DNA from: Patescibacteria group bacterium
Lineage (GTDB): Bacteria > Patescibacteriota > Patescibacteriia > Patescibacteriales > VMTK01
Direction: 5' to 3'
DNA: 7,218 nucleotides
Assembly: GCA_018896595.1 (NCBI GenBank)
Contig: JAHIME010000052.1
Location: 1-7,218 of the forward strand
Below the pieces are notes generated by a model. That model was not told the origin of the DNA, made no database searches, and saw only the letters and a list, made by a program, of their open reading frames with translations. This document shows positions 1 to 5,740 of the stretch, piece by piece (the stretch's first letter is position 1; the number at the start of each line of letters is the position of its first letter). Both the position numbers and the translations under genes were made by a program.

Positions 1-355
1 AAACCAAGTGGCGCGTTATTTCCGGATAGCCCATTATATTGACTAAAATAATGGTGGCCAAAAGAGATAAAAAGGCCAACGGGATTTTAATCGCCAAAAC
101 ACTGCTTAATAAACTTTGCGCGTCCCAATTTTTATATTTAGCCACTTCTCTGGTTAATACGTTAGACAAGCCGATGTCAATAAAAATGGCGAAAATAGTG
201 GTAAAAGATATGGCGAAATAATATTTCCCCAAATCCTCCGGGCCTATTGCTCTGGCGATTATGGCAAAATAAGCGAAAGAAATCACCTTCTGCAAGATGA
301 GAGCGAAGGTGAAGTAGGAGGTGTTTTTGGCTATATTGTTGATTTTACCAGTCAT
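1..355 (-). CDS. Flippase / polysaccharide export protein (Wzx/MurJ-like), N-terminal 118 codons only
   Basis: The reading frame opens at an ATG at 355 and runs off the low-coordinate end without a stop, so only the N-terminus is present. The translation starts MTGKINNIAKNTSYF. Residues 12-36 and 44-66 form hydrophobic helices, separated by the hallmark ARAIGPEDLGKYYFA (35-49) and followed by DIGLSNVLTREVAKY (60-74); a further membrane segment lies at 88-108. This arrangement (amphipathic start, A-R-x-x-G-P-x-x-x-G-x-Y loop, D-x-G-x-x-x-x-x-x-R-E-V) is typical of Wzx-type lipid-linked oligosaccharide flippases of the MATE/MOP superfamily, which move undecaprenyl-linked sugars across the inner membrane. 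Which substrate it moves cannot be read from this fragment. An out-of-frame upstream ATG hits a stop after six codons, so 355 is the best start. No Shine-Dalgarno is visible. Its own -10 box lies 45 bp upstream, so it probably begins a transcription unit. Confidence 0.85.
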   Translation of the reverse strand, partial: MTGKINNIAKNTSYFTFALILQKVISFAYFAIIARAIGPEDLGKYYFAISFTTIFAIFIDIGLSNVLTREVAKYKNWDAQSLLSSVLAIKIPLAFLSLLATIILVNIMGYPEITRHLV

Positions 356-399
356 AGCTTGTTTATCGTCATAAGTTATGTCCAATAATGATCGTATCT

Positions 400-429
400 A
401 TTATACTGCTTTATTAAAAATGACGGAAA
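400..429 (-). promoter_or_regulatory. Probable promoter of the flippase gene
   Basis: On the minus strand there is a perfect TATAAT at 405-400. The best -35 candidate, TTTCCG at 429-424 with an 18-bp spacer, matches consensus at only three of six positions. Transcription would begin near 393, leaving a leader of about 38 nt before the flippase ATG at 355. The box lies just downstream of the heptamer array that follows the four-helix-bundle gene. Confidence 0.45.
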
Positions 430-450
430 TGAGTTATGCGCAACATTAAA

Positions 451-507
451 AATTTTCAATTCTCAATTTTCAATTCTCAATGAATGTTCAATTCTCAATT
501 TTCAATT
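451..507. repeat. Heptamer array, left arm (CAA orientation), abutting the four-helix-bundle gene
   Basis: The plus strand carries two perfect 14-bp units AATTTTCAATTCTC (451-464, 465-478), a third with one substitution (483-496), and a partial fourth (497-507). The underlying period is 7 bp: CAA occurs at 457, 464, 471, 478, 489, 496 and 503, with one 11-bp step that equals 7+4. The array touches the stop codon of the four-helix-bundle gene at 508-506. TCAATTTTCAAT at 495-506 is a perfect 12-bp inverted match to 915-926 on the other side of that gene. Confidence 0.9.
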
Positions 508-892
508 ATTGTTTCTTTTTATTTAAAGAATTAACGATTTTTTGAAAAATTAAATTTAACTCTTGAGCTTCTTGCCATAATTTTCTTGCTTGATTTTTTA
601 ATTCTGAATTTGTATTGGTCAACATTCTAAGCCAATATTTTGTTTCGTTTATTTCTTTTTTGCAAATATAAATTTTATTTCTGAAATCACTTTTGGAACT
701 GGCATTATTCGCTTCGCAATAATTTGCTCCAACACTTGTCGCGGACCTGATTAATTGTCTTAAAATAGAATCATTAAGCGCGTCTCTTTTTACGCTTTTA
801 ATAAAACTAATAACATCTTCGCTAAACTTGGCCGTCCGCTCCTCCAAATCATAATTATTACTATTTGTTTTATTGCTTGAATCTTGAAGCAT
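506..892 (-). CDS. Four-helix-bundle protein (S23 / 23S rRNA intervening-sequence protein family, bAvd-like)
   Basis: This is a complete 128-residue protein, the usual length for the family. Diagnostic segments are YDLEERT (14-20), QLIRSATSVGANYCEAN (46-62) and IYICKKEINETKYWL (74-88); the rest is predicted as four amphipathic helices, with a lysine-rich end (KKKQ). The family was first seen in intervening sequences of spirochaete and Coxiella 23S rRNA genes and is structurally related to the pentameric Avd accessory protein of diversity-generating retroelements. It is basic and thought to bind nucleic acid, but its free-standing role is unknown. Here it is not inside an rRNA gene, and no reverse transcriptase or template/variable repeat is visible. 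The gene is hugged on both sides by heptamer arrays in opposite orientation, which begin at its stop codon and end at its start codon. No Shine-Dalgarno or convincing promoter was seen. Family assignment is firm; function is not. Confidence 0.9.
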   Translation of the reverse strand: MLQDSSNKTNSNNYDLEERTAKFSEDVISFIKSVKRDALNDSILRQLIRSATSVGANYCEANNASSKSDFRNKIYICKKEINETKYWLRMLTNTNSELKNQARKLWQEAQELNLIFQKIVNSLNKKKQ

Positions 893-957
893 TTAATTGT
901 TTGAAAATTTAGTTATTGAAAATTGATTGGAAATTGGAAATTGGAAATTGATAATTA
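893..957. repeat. Heptamer array, right arm (TTG orientation), upstream of the four-helix-bundle gene
   Basis: On the plus strand ATTGGAA is repeated three times in tandem (926-932, 933-939, 940-946) and followed by ATTG. TTG/TTA recurs at 893, 897, 901, 909, 916, 923, 927, 934, 941, 948 and 955: steps of 7 or 8 bp with jumps of 4. The orientation is opposite to the array at 451-507, so the two arms are inverted around the gene. The array fills essentially all of the 73-bp gap between the beta-helix gene and the four-helix-bundle gene. Confidence 0.85.
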
Positions 958-965
958 TTCATATA

Positions 966-3560
966 TCATCTAAATATCGCCTTCCCTTTTATCTTAAAGG
1001 TTCCGTTGTTGAATTTAAATTTGGTTAAATATGATTCGTCCGCTCCGATGTCCCAGCCGGTGCTGATAGGGCGGGTTTCGCCGTCTATGTCGTCGCTAAA
1101 AGCCAAATAGGAGTCGGCGGAAAGGTTGGTTCCGGCGTTAATGGCGCTGTAATCGTTGGGAGCTAAATGAAAATCGTCGTTGGCTTCGTCAATAAAGATA
1201 ACTTTTGCCGCATTTACCGGATTTGTTCCGGGCGCGTCAGTTTGGGTGGGACCGGAGAGGTTGTTAGTGGAAGCAGTAAAAGTGCCATTATAATTATCGG
1301 AGTTGCCATAAGAAATGTTGTTTTTGGCAACAGATGTTCCAGATTCTATATATATTCCATTATAACAATTTATTATTGTATTGTTATAAATATAATAATT
1401 TGCCAAACGCACCCTAATGCCATGAAGATCACCATAGCCTCCATTTTTAAAATCGTATATAATATTATTCCATATCTTTACTGTATTGGTTGAGGTTCCA
1501 CTTGCGTACCAAGTAATAATACCCGCCGAATTATCTGATGTCCCAGATAGTGCACCTCTAATTATACAGTTAGATACTCTTATATCTGTTACATTACTGA
1601 CGCCTGGATTTAACCAGATAGTATTTTTAAGACTCACCGAAGACAATGTAAGCTTTACCTGCAAGCCATCTATTCTGACATAATCCTCTTGGACATATAG
1701 AGCTTGCGCACCACTAATCTCTAACCTATACTTCCCCGTATCCCACTTCCCATTATGCCTTTGGCTGGTTCCGACTTCTGAAGAAGCGACGGGGGTGTAG
1801 ATTTTAATATAATTATCGGCGGTTGTTGTCCAGCCGTCTATTGTTACGGCGGCTGTGTCCGCGGTTGTTCCATTGGCATAGCAAGCGATGTTCCATTGCT
1901 CGTTGGAGCCGGTGGAAGACGAAATGTCTTTGCCTAATGTCCAGGTGTCAAAATTCAGCACAGTAGCATTAATTCCAGTGTTCTCTGTGCCGGTTTCGGC
2001 AAGGGCAAGCGAGGTGTAGGCTCTAAAAATAGACCAGTCATTGTCCGCGGCGACGGTGGCTGTGGGTATTGCGCCTGAGGCCTTTTTAACGGCATAGACC
2101 GTTGACGATGTCCTGGCATGGATAAAACAGATAGCGTCAATGGCGCCGTTATTATCCGAGTCATACTGCAAAGCGTCCCCTACTCCGACATTGTCCGGCA
2201 GGCCGCTGGCAAAGGTGGCGGTTGAGCCGGAAATGGTTAGCGCGTTGGATGTTCCGACTGCCAAAGCCGTAGTTTTACTCGGCCCCACTGACCTGTAAAT
2301 CTCTTCCGCCGCCTCATCCGCTCCGATGTCCCAAGTGCCCGCCCTGGTCTGGCCGTCTATGTCGTCGGTGAACGGCAAGTTAGCGTCGGCGGACAAATTA
2401 GTTCCTGAATCTTTAGCTCCTGTATCGCTGGAAGAAATATGAAAATCATCATTGGCTTCGTCAGCGAAGGAAACCGTTGTATCTGTTTTATCATTACTCC
2501 CACTAGCTGGTTGGTCGCCTACTATATCAGAGATATTGTAGTCAGATGAAGCGCCAAAAGTGCCGTTAAAACCATCATTACAATTTTGGGCGATGTTGTT
2601 TTTAAGAACTTTATATGTACTATAAGCAAAATAACCAATTCGACAATTAACAACAGTGTTATTATAAGTGTATACTGTAGTGCCGGACTGCCACAACCGA
2701 ATGCCTTGAACAACATCTTCGCCGTTTAAAAAATCATAAACAATATTATTAAATACTTTTACATAGGAGGCCCCAGCCACAATCCCGCTATCGTTTGAAC
2801 AAGTTCCACTCAAATTACCCTTTACTATATTATGAGATATTTGAGCATAAGTTCCATCCGAATACATGGCTATTATACCTACTAGATCGCTTGTCGTTCC
2901 TGTTGTTGTGAGCAAAACTTGTAAACCTTCAACCCGTACATATTCTTCGCGTACATAAACAGCATGAGTATTTAAAACTTGGAGTCTATACTTCCCCTCA
3001 TCCCAAACCCCACTATGCCTCGCCGCAGTCGTAGTATAAATCTTAATATAATTTGTCGCAGAGGTAGTCCAACCTGCGATGGTTACGGCGGTTGTGTCCG
3101 GGCTTGTCCACGCCCCGTCTATTTGCGCGATGGCAATCGGGCTGTCGCCCAACTGCGCTCCTGTTCCTGACACCGTCCACATATTGGCGGTGGAGCTGGC
3201 AACCCGCCACTCGTCGCCATCCTGCAAAACCTTGTAGCTGCCGCTGAAGCTGTTAACTAAAATCTGCGTTGTGGTGGTGGCGGTGGTTGAGGCGGTGATA
3301 TTTTGATAAATCCCGCCCCTGAATAATTCCAAAACAGTTCCGGCAGGCAGTCCGCCCGCGCCTGTTCCCGAATAAACCACGGTTGTTGAAGCCGTTAAAT
3401 TGCTCTGCACGGCCGCTTCCCAAGTTGACAGCATAGAATAGTCCCCGCCTGTGGCGCGGATGGTGCTTATAAATTCGGTCGCGGCGCTGGCTTTATGCGC
3501 CGCGCACAGCAAAACAGCCGCGATGAATATTATTATGAAAATGTATTTTGAGGAAAACAT
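966..3560 (-). CDS. Secreted two-module right-handed beta-helix surface protein (864 aa)
   Basis: A signal peptide is clear: MFSSK, a hydrophobic core (6-20), then HKASA with likely cleavage near residue 26. The mature chain is Ser/Thr/Asn-rich and made of two homologous modules offset by about 424 residues. Shared landmarks are AVTIxGWTT (158, 571), KYRL (190, 610), VRVEGLQV/VRIDGLQV (208, 628), NNIVYDF/NNIIYDF (271, 698), YNNTVVNC/YNNTIINC (299, 725), DEANDDFH (367, 791), GTNLSAD (386, 810) and WDIGADE (410, 836). Short turns such as YNN and KNNI suggest stacked parallel beta-helix rungs, as in pectate-lyase-like adhesins and carbohydrate-binding surface proteins; the DFH...DDIDG..R...WDIGADE ends resemble the closing segment of choice-of-anchor-Q type proteins. 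A D-x-D-x-N-G-x-I-D loop (467-475) could bind calcium. The chain ends in a basic, aromatic tail, KFKFNNGTFKIKGKAIFR (847-864), of unknown role. The stop is TGA. I see no catalytic signature, so adhesin versus enzyme is open. Confidence 0.8.
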   Translation of the reverse strand: MFSSKYIFIIIFIAAVLLCAAHKASAATEFISTIRATGGDYSMLSTWEAAVQSNLTASTTVVYSGTGAGGLPAGTVLELFRGGIYQNITASTTATTTTQILVNSFSGSYKVLQDGDEWRVASSTANMWTVSGTGAQLGDSPIAIAQIDGAWTSPDTTAVTIAGWTTSATNYIKIYTTTAARHSGVWDEGKYRLQVLNTHAVYVREEYVRVEGLQVLLTTTGTTSDLVGIIAMYSDGTYAQISHNIVKGNLSGTCSNDSGIVAGASYVKVFNNIVYDFLNGEDVVQGIRLWQSGTTVYTYNNTVVNCRIGYFAYSTYKVLKNNIAQNCNDGFNGTFGASSDYNISDIVGDQPASGSNDKTDTTVSFADEANDDFHISSSDTGAKDSGTNLSADANLPFTDDIDGQTRAGTWDIGADEAAEEIYRSVGPSKTTALAVGTSNALTISGSTATFASGLPDNVGVGDALQYDSDNNGAIDAICFIHARTSSTVYAVKKASGAIPTATVAADNDWSIFRAYTSLALAETGTENTGINATVLNFDTWTLGKDISSSTGSNEQWNIACYANGTTADTAAVTIDGWTTTADNYIKIYTPVASSEVGTSQRHNGKWDTGKYRLEISGAQALYVQEDYVRIDGLQVKLTLSSVSLKNTIWLNPGVSNVTDIRVSNCIIRGALSGTSDNSAGIITWYASGTSTNTVKIWNNIIYDFKNGGYGDLHGIRVRLANYYIYNNTIINCYNGIYIESGTSVAKNNISYGNSDNYNGTFTASTNNLSGPTQTDAPGTNPVNAAKVIFIDEANDDFHLAPNDYSAINAGTNLSADSYLAFSDDIDGETRPISTGWDIGADESYLTKFKFNNGTFKIKGKAIFR

Positions 3561-3575
3561 ATTTAAGAAATTTTG

Positions 3576-3774
3576 TAATTTTTAATTTTTTAATTTTTAA
3601 ATAATTTTTAATGCTCTAATTTTTAAATCCCAATGTCCAAATCCCAATTCCCAATCAAGCCCCAAATCTCAAATCCTAATTATTCTTTTGTTTGGGATTT
3701 GTTGAATTGGGATTTTATTGGTCATTGGTCATTGGGGTTTGGGATTTTATTTGACATTTGATATTTGTAATTTG
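3576..3774. repeat. Gene-less inverted heptamer array (about 200 bp)
   Basis: Nearly the whole 224-bp gap between the 166-aa and 864-aa genes is one array. Plus-strand TAA/CAA starts at 3576, 3583, 3591, 3598, 3602, 3609, 3617, 3624, 3631, 3638, 3645, 3652, 3656, 3663, 3670 and 3677, giving steps of 7 (three of 8, 8 and 4-type exceptions: 8 at 3583 and 3609, 4 at 3598 and 3652). From 3680 on, the orientation flips to TTG/TTA at 3680, 3688, 3692, 3699, 3707, 3718, 3725, 3732, 3739, 3747, 3751, 3758, 3765 and 3772, again mostly 7, sometimes 8, 4 or 11 (7+4). The halves can pair: 3639-3650 with 3704-3715 is 12 bp perfect, and 3663-3673 with 3691-3701 has one mismatch. There is no coding sequence and no T-tract, so this is not a normal terminator. 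The start region of the 864-aa gene (3561-3575) carries no Shine-Dalgarno. Confidence 0.85.
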
Positions 3775-3784
3775 TCATTAAAAC

Positions 3785-4285
3785 TTATCTCTCTCCCACA
3801 TCTTTCATCCCTAATTCCTCTCCTTTTTCCATTCTACTTAAAATATTAATATCAATAAAATATTTGCGGCGCGCTTCCATTTCCATAACAGACAAGCCGC
3901 TCTCATCTTTCTCGCCGGTTTCTTTTTCTTTCGGCTTCATCAGTTCTTCGGCCTGCGTTTCCGTAAGCTCCATTTGCGCAATCCAAAAATTCTGAATCTC
4001 GCCGGAAGACCACTCGTGTCCCAGCGGCTTGATCGCCACAATATCGCCTTCTTGGTAAGCTCCGGCGCCCGTTCCGGTCTGCGCTTTTTTAATCAGCAGA
4101 TCGTAAGTTTGCGTCGGCTCGTTAGATTTCGGCGGATTTTGCTTGATGATTCCCAGTATGGCATCTATAACCGTTCCGGGCAGTTCGTTGAATTTAATCC
4201 TTTCGCCCAAAGCGAAATTTGCCCCGATTAAAGCGACGGCCAGAAAAGCGAAAATGTAAATCGCGAATTTTAGTTTTTTTGGCAT
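3785..4285 (-). CDS. Membrane-anchored or secreted protein of unknown function (166 aa)
   Basis: I do not recognise a named family. Residues 6-26 form a single hydrophobic segment after MPKKLK, either an uncleaved anchor or a signal peptide ending near FALG; the rest should be outside the membrane. A compact domain follows: YDLLIKKA (61-68), a Gly/Ala linker, YQEGDIVAIKPLGHEW (77-92) and NFWIAQMELTETQAEELM (99-116). A charged linker of Lys/Glu (117-129) leads to ARRKYFIDINIL (138-149). The G-D-I-V-x-I-x-P-x-G-x-x-W stretch looks like a small beta-barrel strand pair; this is a guess from pattern only. The gene is first in its unit, right after a terminator and an extended -10 promoter. It is separated from the downstream beta-helix gene by the 200-bp heptamer array, so co-transcription is possible but not shown. 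The start at 4285 is supported by the signal segment. Confidence 0.75.
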   Translation of the reverse strand: MPKKLKFAIYIFAFLAVALIGANFALGERIKFNELPGTVIDAILGIIKQNPPKSNEPTQTYDLLIKKAQTGTGAGAYQEGDIVAIKPLGHEWSSGEIQNFWIAQMELTETQAEELMKPKEKETGEKDESGLSVMEMEARRKYFIDINILSRMEKGEELGMKDVGER

Positions 4286-4318
4286 TTAGTTATTTTTTTA
4301 AGATTTACGCGCATAAAT

Positions 4319-4327
4319 ATTATACCA
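4319..4327 (-). promoter_or_regulatory. Extended -10 promoter for the 166-aa gene
   Basis: The minus strand reads TGGTATAAT (4327-4319): a perfect -10 hexamer preceded by the TG of an extended -10. No good -35 is present (a TTTTAA or TTTTTA stretch at the right distance is weak), as is common for extended -10 promoters. Transcription would start near 4312 and give a leader of about 27 nt. It lies 14 bp beyond the T-tract of the preceding terminator, so it plausibly opens a separate unit. Confidence 0.6.
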
Positions 4328-4340
4328 TAAACCGTTTATT

Positions 4341-4376
4341 TTTAAAAACAAAAACCCTCCGGTTTTACCGGAGGAT
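4341..4376 (-). terminator. Rho-independent terminator closing the ribosomal/coiled-coil block
   Basis: On the minus strand a 7-bp perfect stem CCTCCGG/CCGGAGG (4374-4368 with 4362-4356) with a 5-nt loop is followed by GTTTTTGTTTTTAAA. It begins 29 bp after the stop of the coiled-coil gene. The plus-strand side also has ATTTTC after the stem, so weak bidirectional activity is possible, although no plus-strand gene needs it. Confidence 0.85.
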
Positions 4377-4402
4377 TTTCATATTAAATTTACCCCAAAT
4401 TT

Positions 4403-4864
4403 TTATTTATTTTGAGTTATTTTTTGTTTAAACCCTCTTTCCGCTAATGTTTTGCTAATTTCTGATTGCGCCGGCAATTTATCCAATTCATCAATATGCA
4501 TAAAATCATGCCTGTCCTTTGCCAATTCCAAATCCACAATCCGCCTGTCGGCCCAACTAAAAACCTCCTCTTTTGTAGGTCTTTTGGCCATTTCATTCTT
4601 TAATTCATTAAACTGCCCCTGCATCCCGGTAAAGCCCTCATTGACAGCATTAAGCACCTCATCTATTTTTTCATCCATTTTTCTTTCAAATTTTTCCGTA
4701 ATTCTGTCTTCTTGGACTTTGAATTTTTGATCAAATTTTTCCGTAATTCTGTCTTCTTGGACTTTGAATTTTTGATCAAATTTTTCCGTAATTCTGTCTT
4801 CTTGGACTTTGAATTTTTTATCAAGCAATATTCCTATTGCCTGTAAGTCTTTTTCTTCCGGCAT
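4403..4864 (-). CDS. Coiled-coil protein with three 15-residue repeats (153 aa), unknown function
   Basis: The chosen start is the ATG at 4864 (MPEEKDLQAIG). An upstream in-frame ATG at 5005 would add 47 residues, but these overlap rpsI by 88 bp and read like its antisense-free shadow; the promoter at 4899-4872 also lies inside that extension. Residues 17-31, 32-46 and 47-61 are near-identical copies of KFKVQEDRITEKFDQ. The coil continues through about residue 95 (KMDEKIDEVLNAV, GQFNELKNEM). The C-terminal part, PTKEEVFSWADRRIVDLELAKDRHDFMHID, is non-repetitive and resembles the tail of small CPR coiled-coil proteins seen near housekeeping operons; that is recollection, not a search. There is no signal peptide or membrane segment, so it should be cytoplasmic. 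It lies between rpsI and the operon terminator and has its own promoter. Family function is unknown to me. Confidence 0.75.
   Translation of the reverse strand: MPEEKDLQAIGILLDKKFKVQEDRITEKFDQKFKVQEDRITEKFDQKFKVQEDRITEKFERKMDEKIDEVLNAVNEGFTGMQGQFNELKNEMAKRPTKEEVFSWADRRIVDLELAKDRHDFMHIDELDKLPAQSEISKTLAERGFKQKITQNK
4687..4821. repeat. Three tandem 45-bp repeats inside the coiled-coil gene
   Basis: Units are 4687-4731, 4732-4776 and 4777-4821. The first two are identical and the third differs at a single base (4819), which changes one Gln codon to Lys in the N-terminal protein copy. Near-identity at synonymous sites points to very recent duplication by slippage or unequal recombination. The unit is in frame (15 codons), so copy-number change lengthens or shortens the coil without a frameshift. 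Confidence 0.95.
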
Positions 4865-4871
4865 AGTATTA

Positions 4872-4899
4872 ATTATAATAGATTGATTAATTTTGTCAA
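4872..4899 (-). promoter_or_regulatory. Near-consensus promoter for the coiled-coil gene, predicted leaderless
   Basis: The minus strand has TTGACA (4899-4894), a 16-bp spacer and TATAAT (4877-4872), both hexamers perfect. Only seven bases (TAATACT) separate the -10 box from the ATG at 4864, so transcription should start at or within a base or two of the start codon. The promoter lies in the 53-bp gap after the rpsI stop. Confidence 0.75.
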
Positions 4900-4917
4900 T
4901 GCAGATTGGCAAATATC

Positions 4918-5364
4918 CTACCTCTTCGCCCACTGCGGAGCTCGGCGGGCCTTTTTGAGCCCGGGTTTCTTGCGCTCCTTTTTGCGCGAATCCCTGGTAA
5001 GCCATCCTTTTGGCTTGAAAACCGGCTTTAATTCTTTATCTAACAGAATTAAGGCGCGCGCGATGCCGTGGCGCATCGCTTCGGCCTGGCTTTTCTTGCC
5101 GCTGCCCTTGGCAACGATTGAAAAATCCAAATCCTTCAGATGCCCTGTTAATTTTAACGGCTGGCTTACTACCGCCCTTAAATAGTCAGTCGGCAGGTAT
5201 TGGCTGATTTTTTGTTGGTTAATCGTTATAATCCCGGCGCCGTTTTTATATAATCGGACTTGCGCGCCGGCAGTCTTGCGCCTGCCAATCGCGGCGATGA
5301 ATTTGCCTTTGAAATTAATCAATTCTTCTTTATTTTTGCTTTCTTTTTCTATTGTCTTTGTCAT
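4918..5364 (-). CDS. rpsI: 30S ribosomal protein S9 (uS9)
   Basis: The 148-residue protein matches bacterial S9 (about 130 aa) with a short charged N-terminal extension, MTKTIEKESKNKEE. The core begins with AAIGRRKTAGAQVRLY (23-38). The family signature GSGKKSQAEAMRHGIARAL is at 87-105. The invariant basic tail ends KKARRAPQWAKR; the last residues of S9 reach the ribosomal P site and contact the tRNA anticodon loop. Usual bacterial tails read Q-F-S-K-R, so W-A-K-R is a mild variation. It starts 15 bp after the rplM stop, in the widespread rplM-rpsI order. There is no Shine-Dalgarno in the 15-bp gap, which is purely A/T-rich. The stop is TAG. Confidence 0.97.
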   Translation of the reverse strand: MTKTIEKESKNKEELINFKGKFIAAIGRRKTAGAQVRLYKNGAGIITINQQKISQYLPTDYLRAVVSQPLKLTGHLKDLDFSIVAKGSGKKSQAEAMRHGIARALILLDKELKPVFKPKGWLTRDSRKKERKKPGLKKARRAPQWAKR

Positions 5365-5379
5365 AATAGTTTATTAAAT

Positions 5380-5736
5380 TTAGCGGATAATCAATCTCTT
5401 CATCATCCCGTTTCTTAGTTTATTAGGCGGCAGCATTTCGCGGACGGCGCGGCTTAATATCTCGGCCGGGTTGTTTTTCGCCAAATCGCTCATTTTCTTT
5501 TCTTTTAAGCCGCCCGGGTAGCCGGAGTATCTGAAATATTTTTTCTGCTCCAGTTTTTTGCCGGTAAATTTTAATTTTTTAATATTCTCCACTTCAACAA
5601 TATCGCCATTGTCAATATTCGGCTGGTATTCCGGCTTATTTTTGCCGCGCAAAAGAATGGCGATTTGCGTCGCTATTCTGCCGACTGACTGTCCTTCAGC
5701 GTCTATTTTATGCAGTTGTCTGTTAATTTTATTCAT
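5380..5736 (-). CDS. rplM: 50S ribosomal protein L13 (uL13), short C-terminus
   Basis: At 118 residues this is shorter than the usual 140-145. Typical L13 segments are present: HKIDAEGQSVGRIATQIA (9-26) with LLRGKNKPEYQPNID, GDIVEVENIKKLKFTGKK (about 44-61), YFRYSGYPGGLKEKKMSDL, and the helix AEILSRAVREMLPPNKLRNGMMKRL. The protein stops at KRLIIR, where E. coli L13 continues for about 20 residues, so the terminal extension is missing rather than the core being damaged. L13 is an early-assembly 23S rRNA-binding protein. It is separated from rplQ by a 47-bp gap filled with a small repeat and from rpsI by 15 bp, consistent with one operon. Confidence 0.96.
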   Translation of the reverse strand: MNKINRQLHKIDAEGQSVGRIATQIAILLRGKNKPEYQPNIDNGDIVEVENIKKLKFTGKKLEQKKYFRYSGYPGGLKEKKMSDLAKNNPAEILSRAVREMLPPNKLRNGMMKRLIIR

Positions 5737-5740
5737 ATTT

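Noticed and set aside
39..221. Plus-strand reading frames (for example 39-221, 1167-1493, 3974-4231, 6428-6739)
   Set aside because: All lie opposite well-supported minus-strand genes, have low-complexity or shadow-like translations, and lack promoters or family motifs.
451..957. CRISPR array or diversity-generating retroelement
   Set aside because: The repeats are 7-14 bp with no spacers of uniform length, and there is no reverse transcriptase, template repeat or variable repeat; only the Avd-like protein family is shared with retroelements.
966..968. TGA at the end of the 864-aa gene as a recoded Gly or Trp codon (as in Gracilibacteria)
   Set aside because: The reading frame beyond it is the repeat array with no conserved protein sequence, and the protein already ends on a complete module and tail.
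3639..3715. Rho-independent terminator between the 166-aa and 864-aa genes
   Set aside because: The 12-bp stem has a loop of over 50 nt and no T-tract on either strand; it is better explained as pairing between the inverted heptamer halves.
4865..5005. N-terminal extension of the coiled-coil gene to an ATG at 5005 (200 aa)
   Set aside because: It overlaps the conserved end of rpsI by 88 bp and would place a consensus promoter inside the gene; the residues look like an off-frame reading of the rpsI tail.
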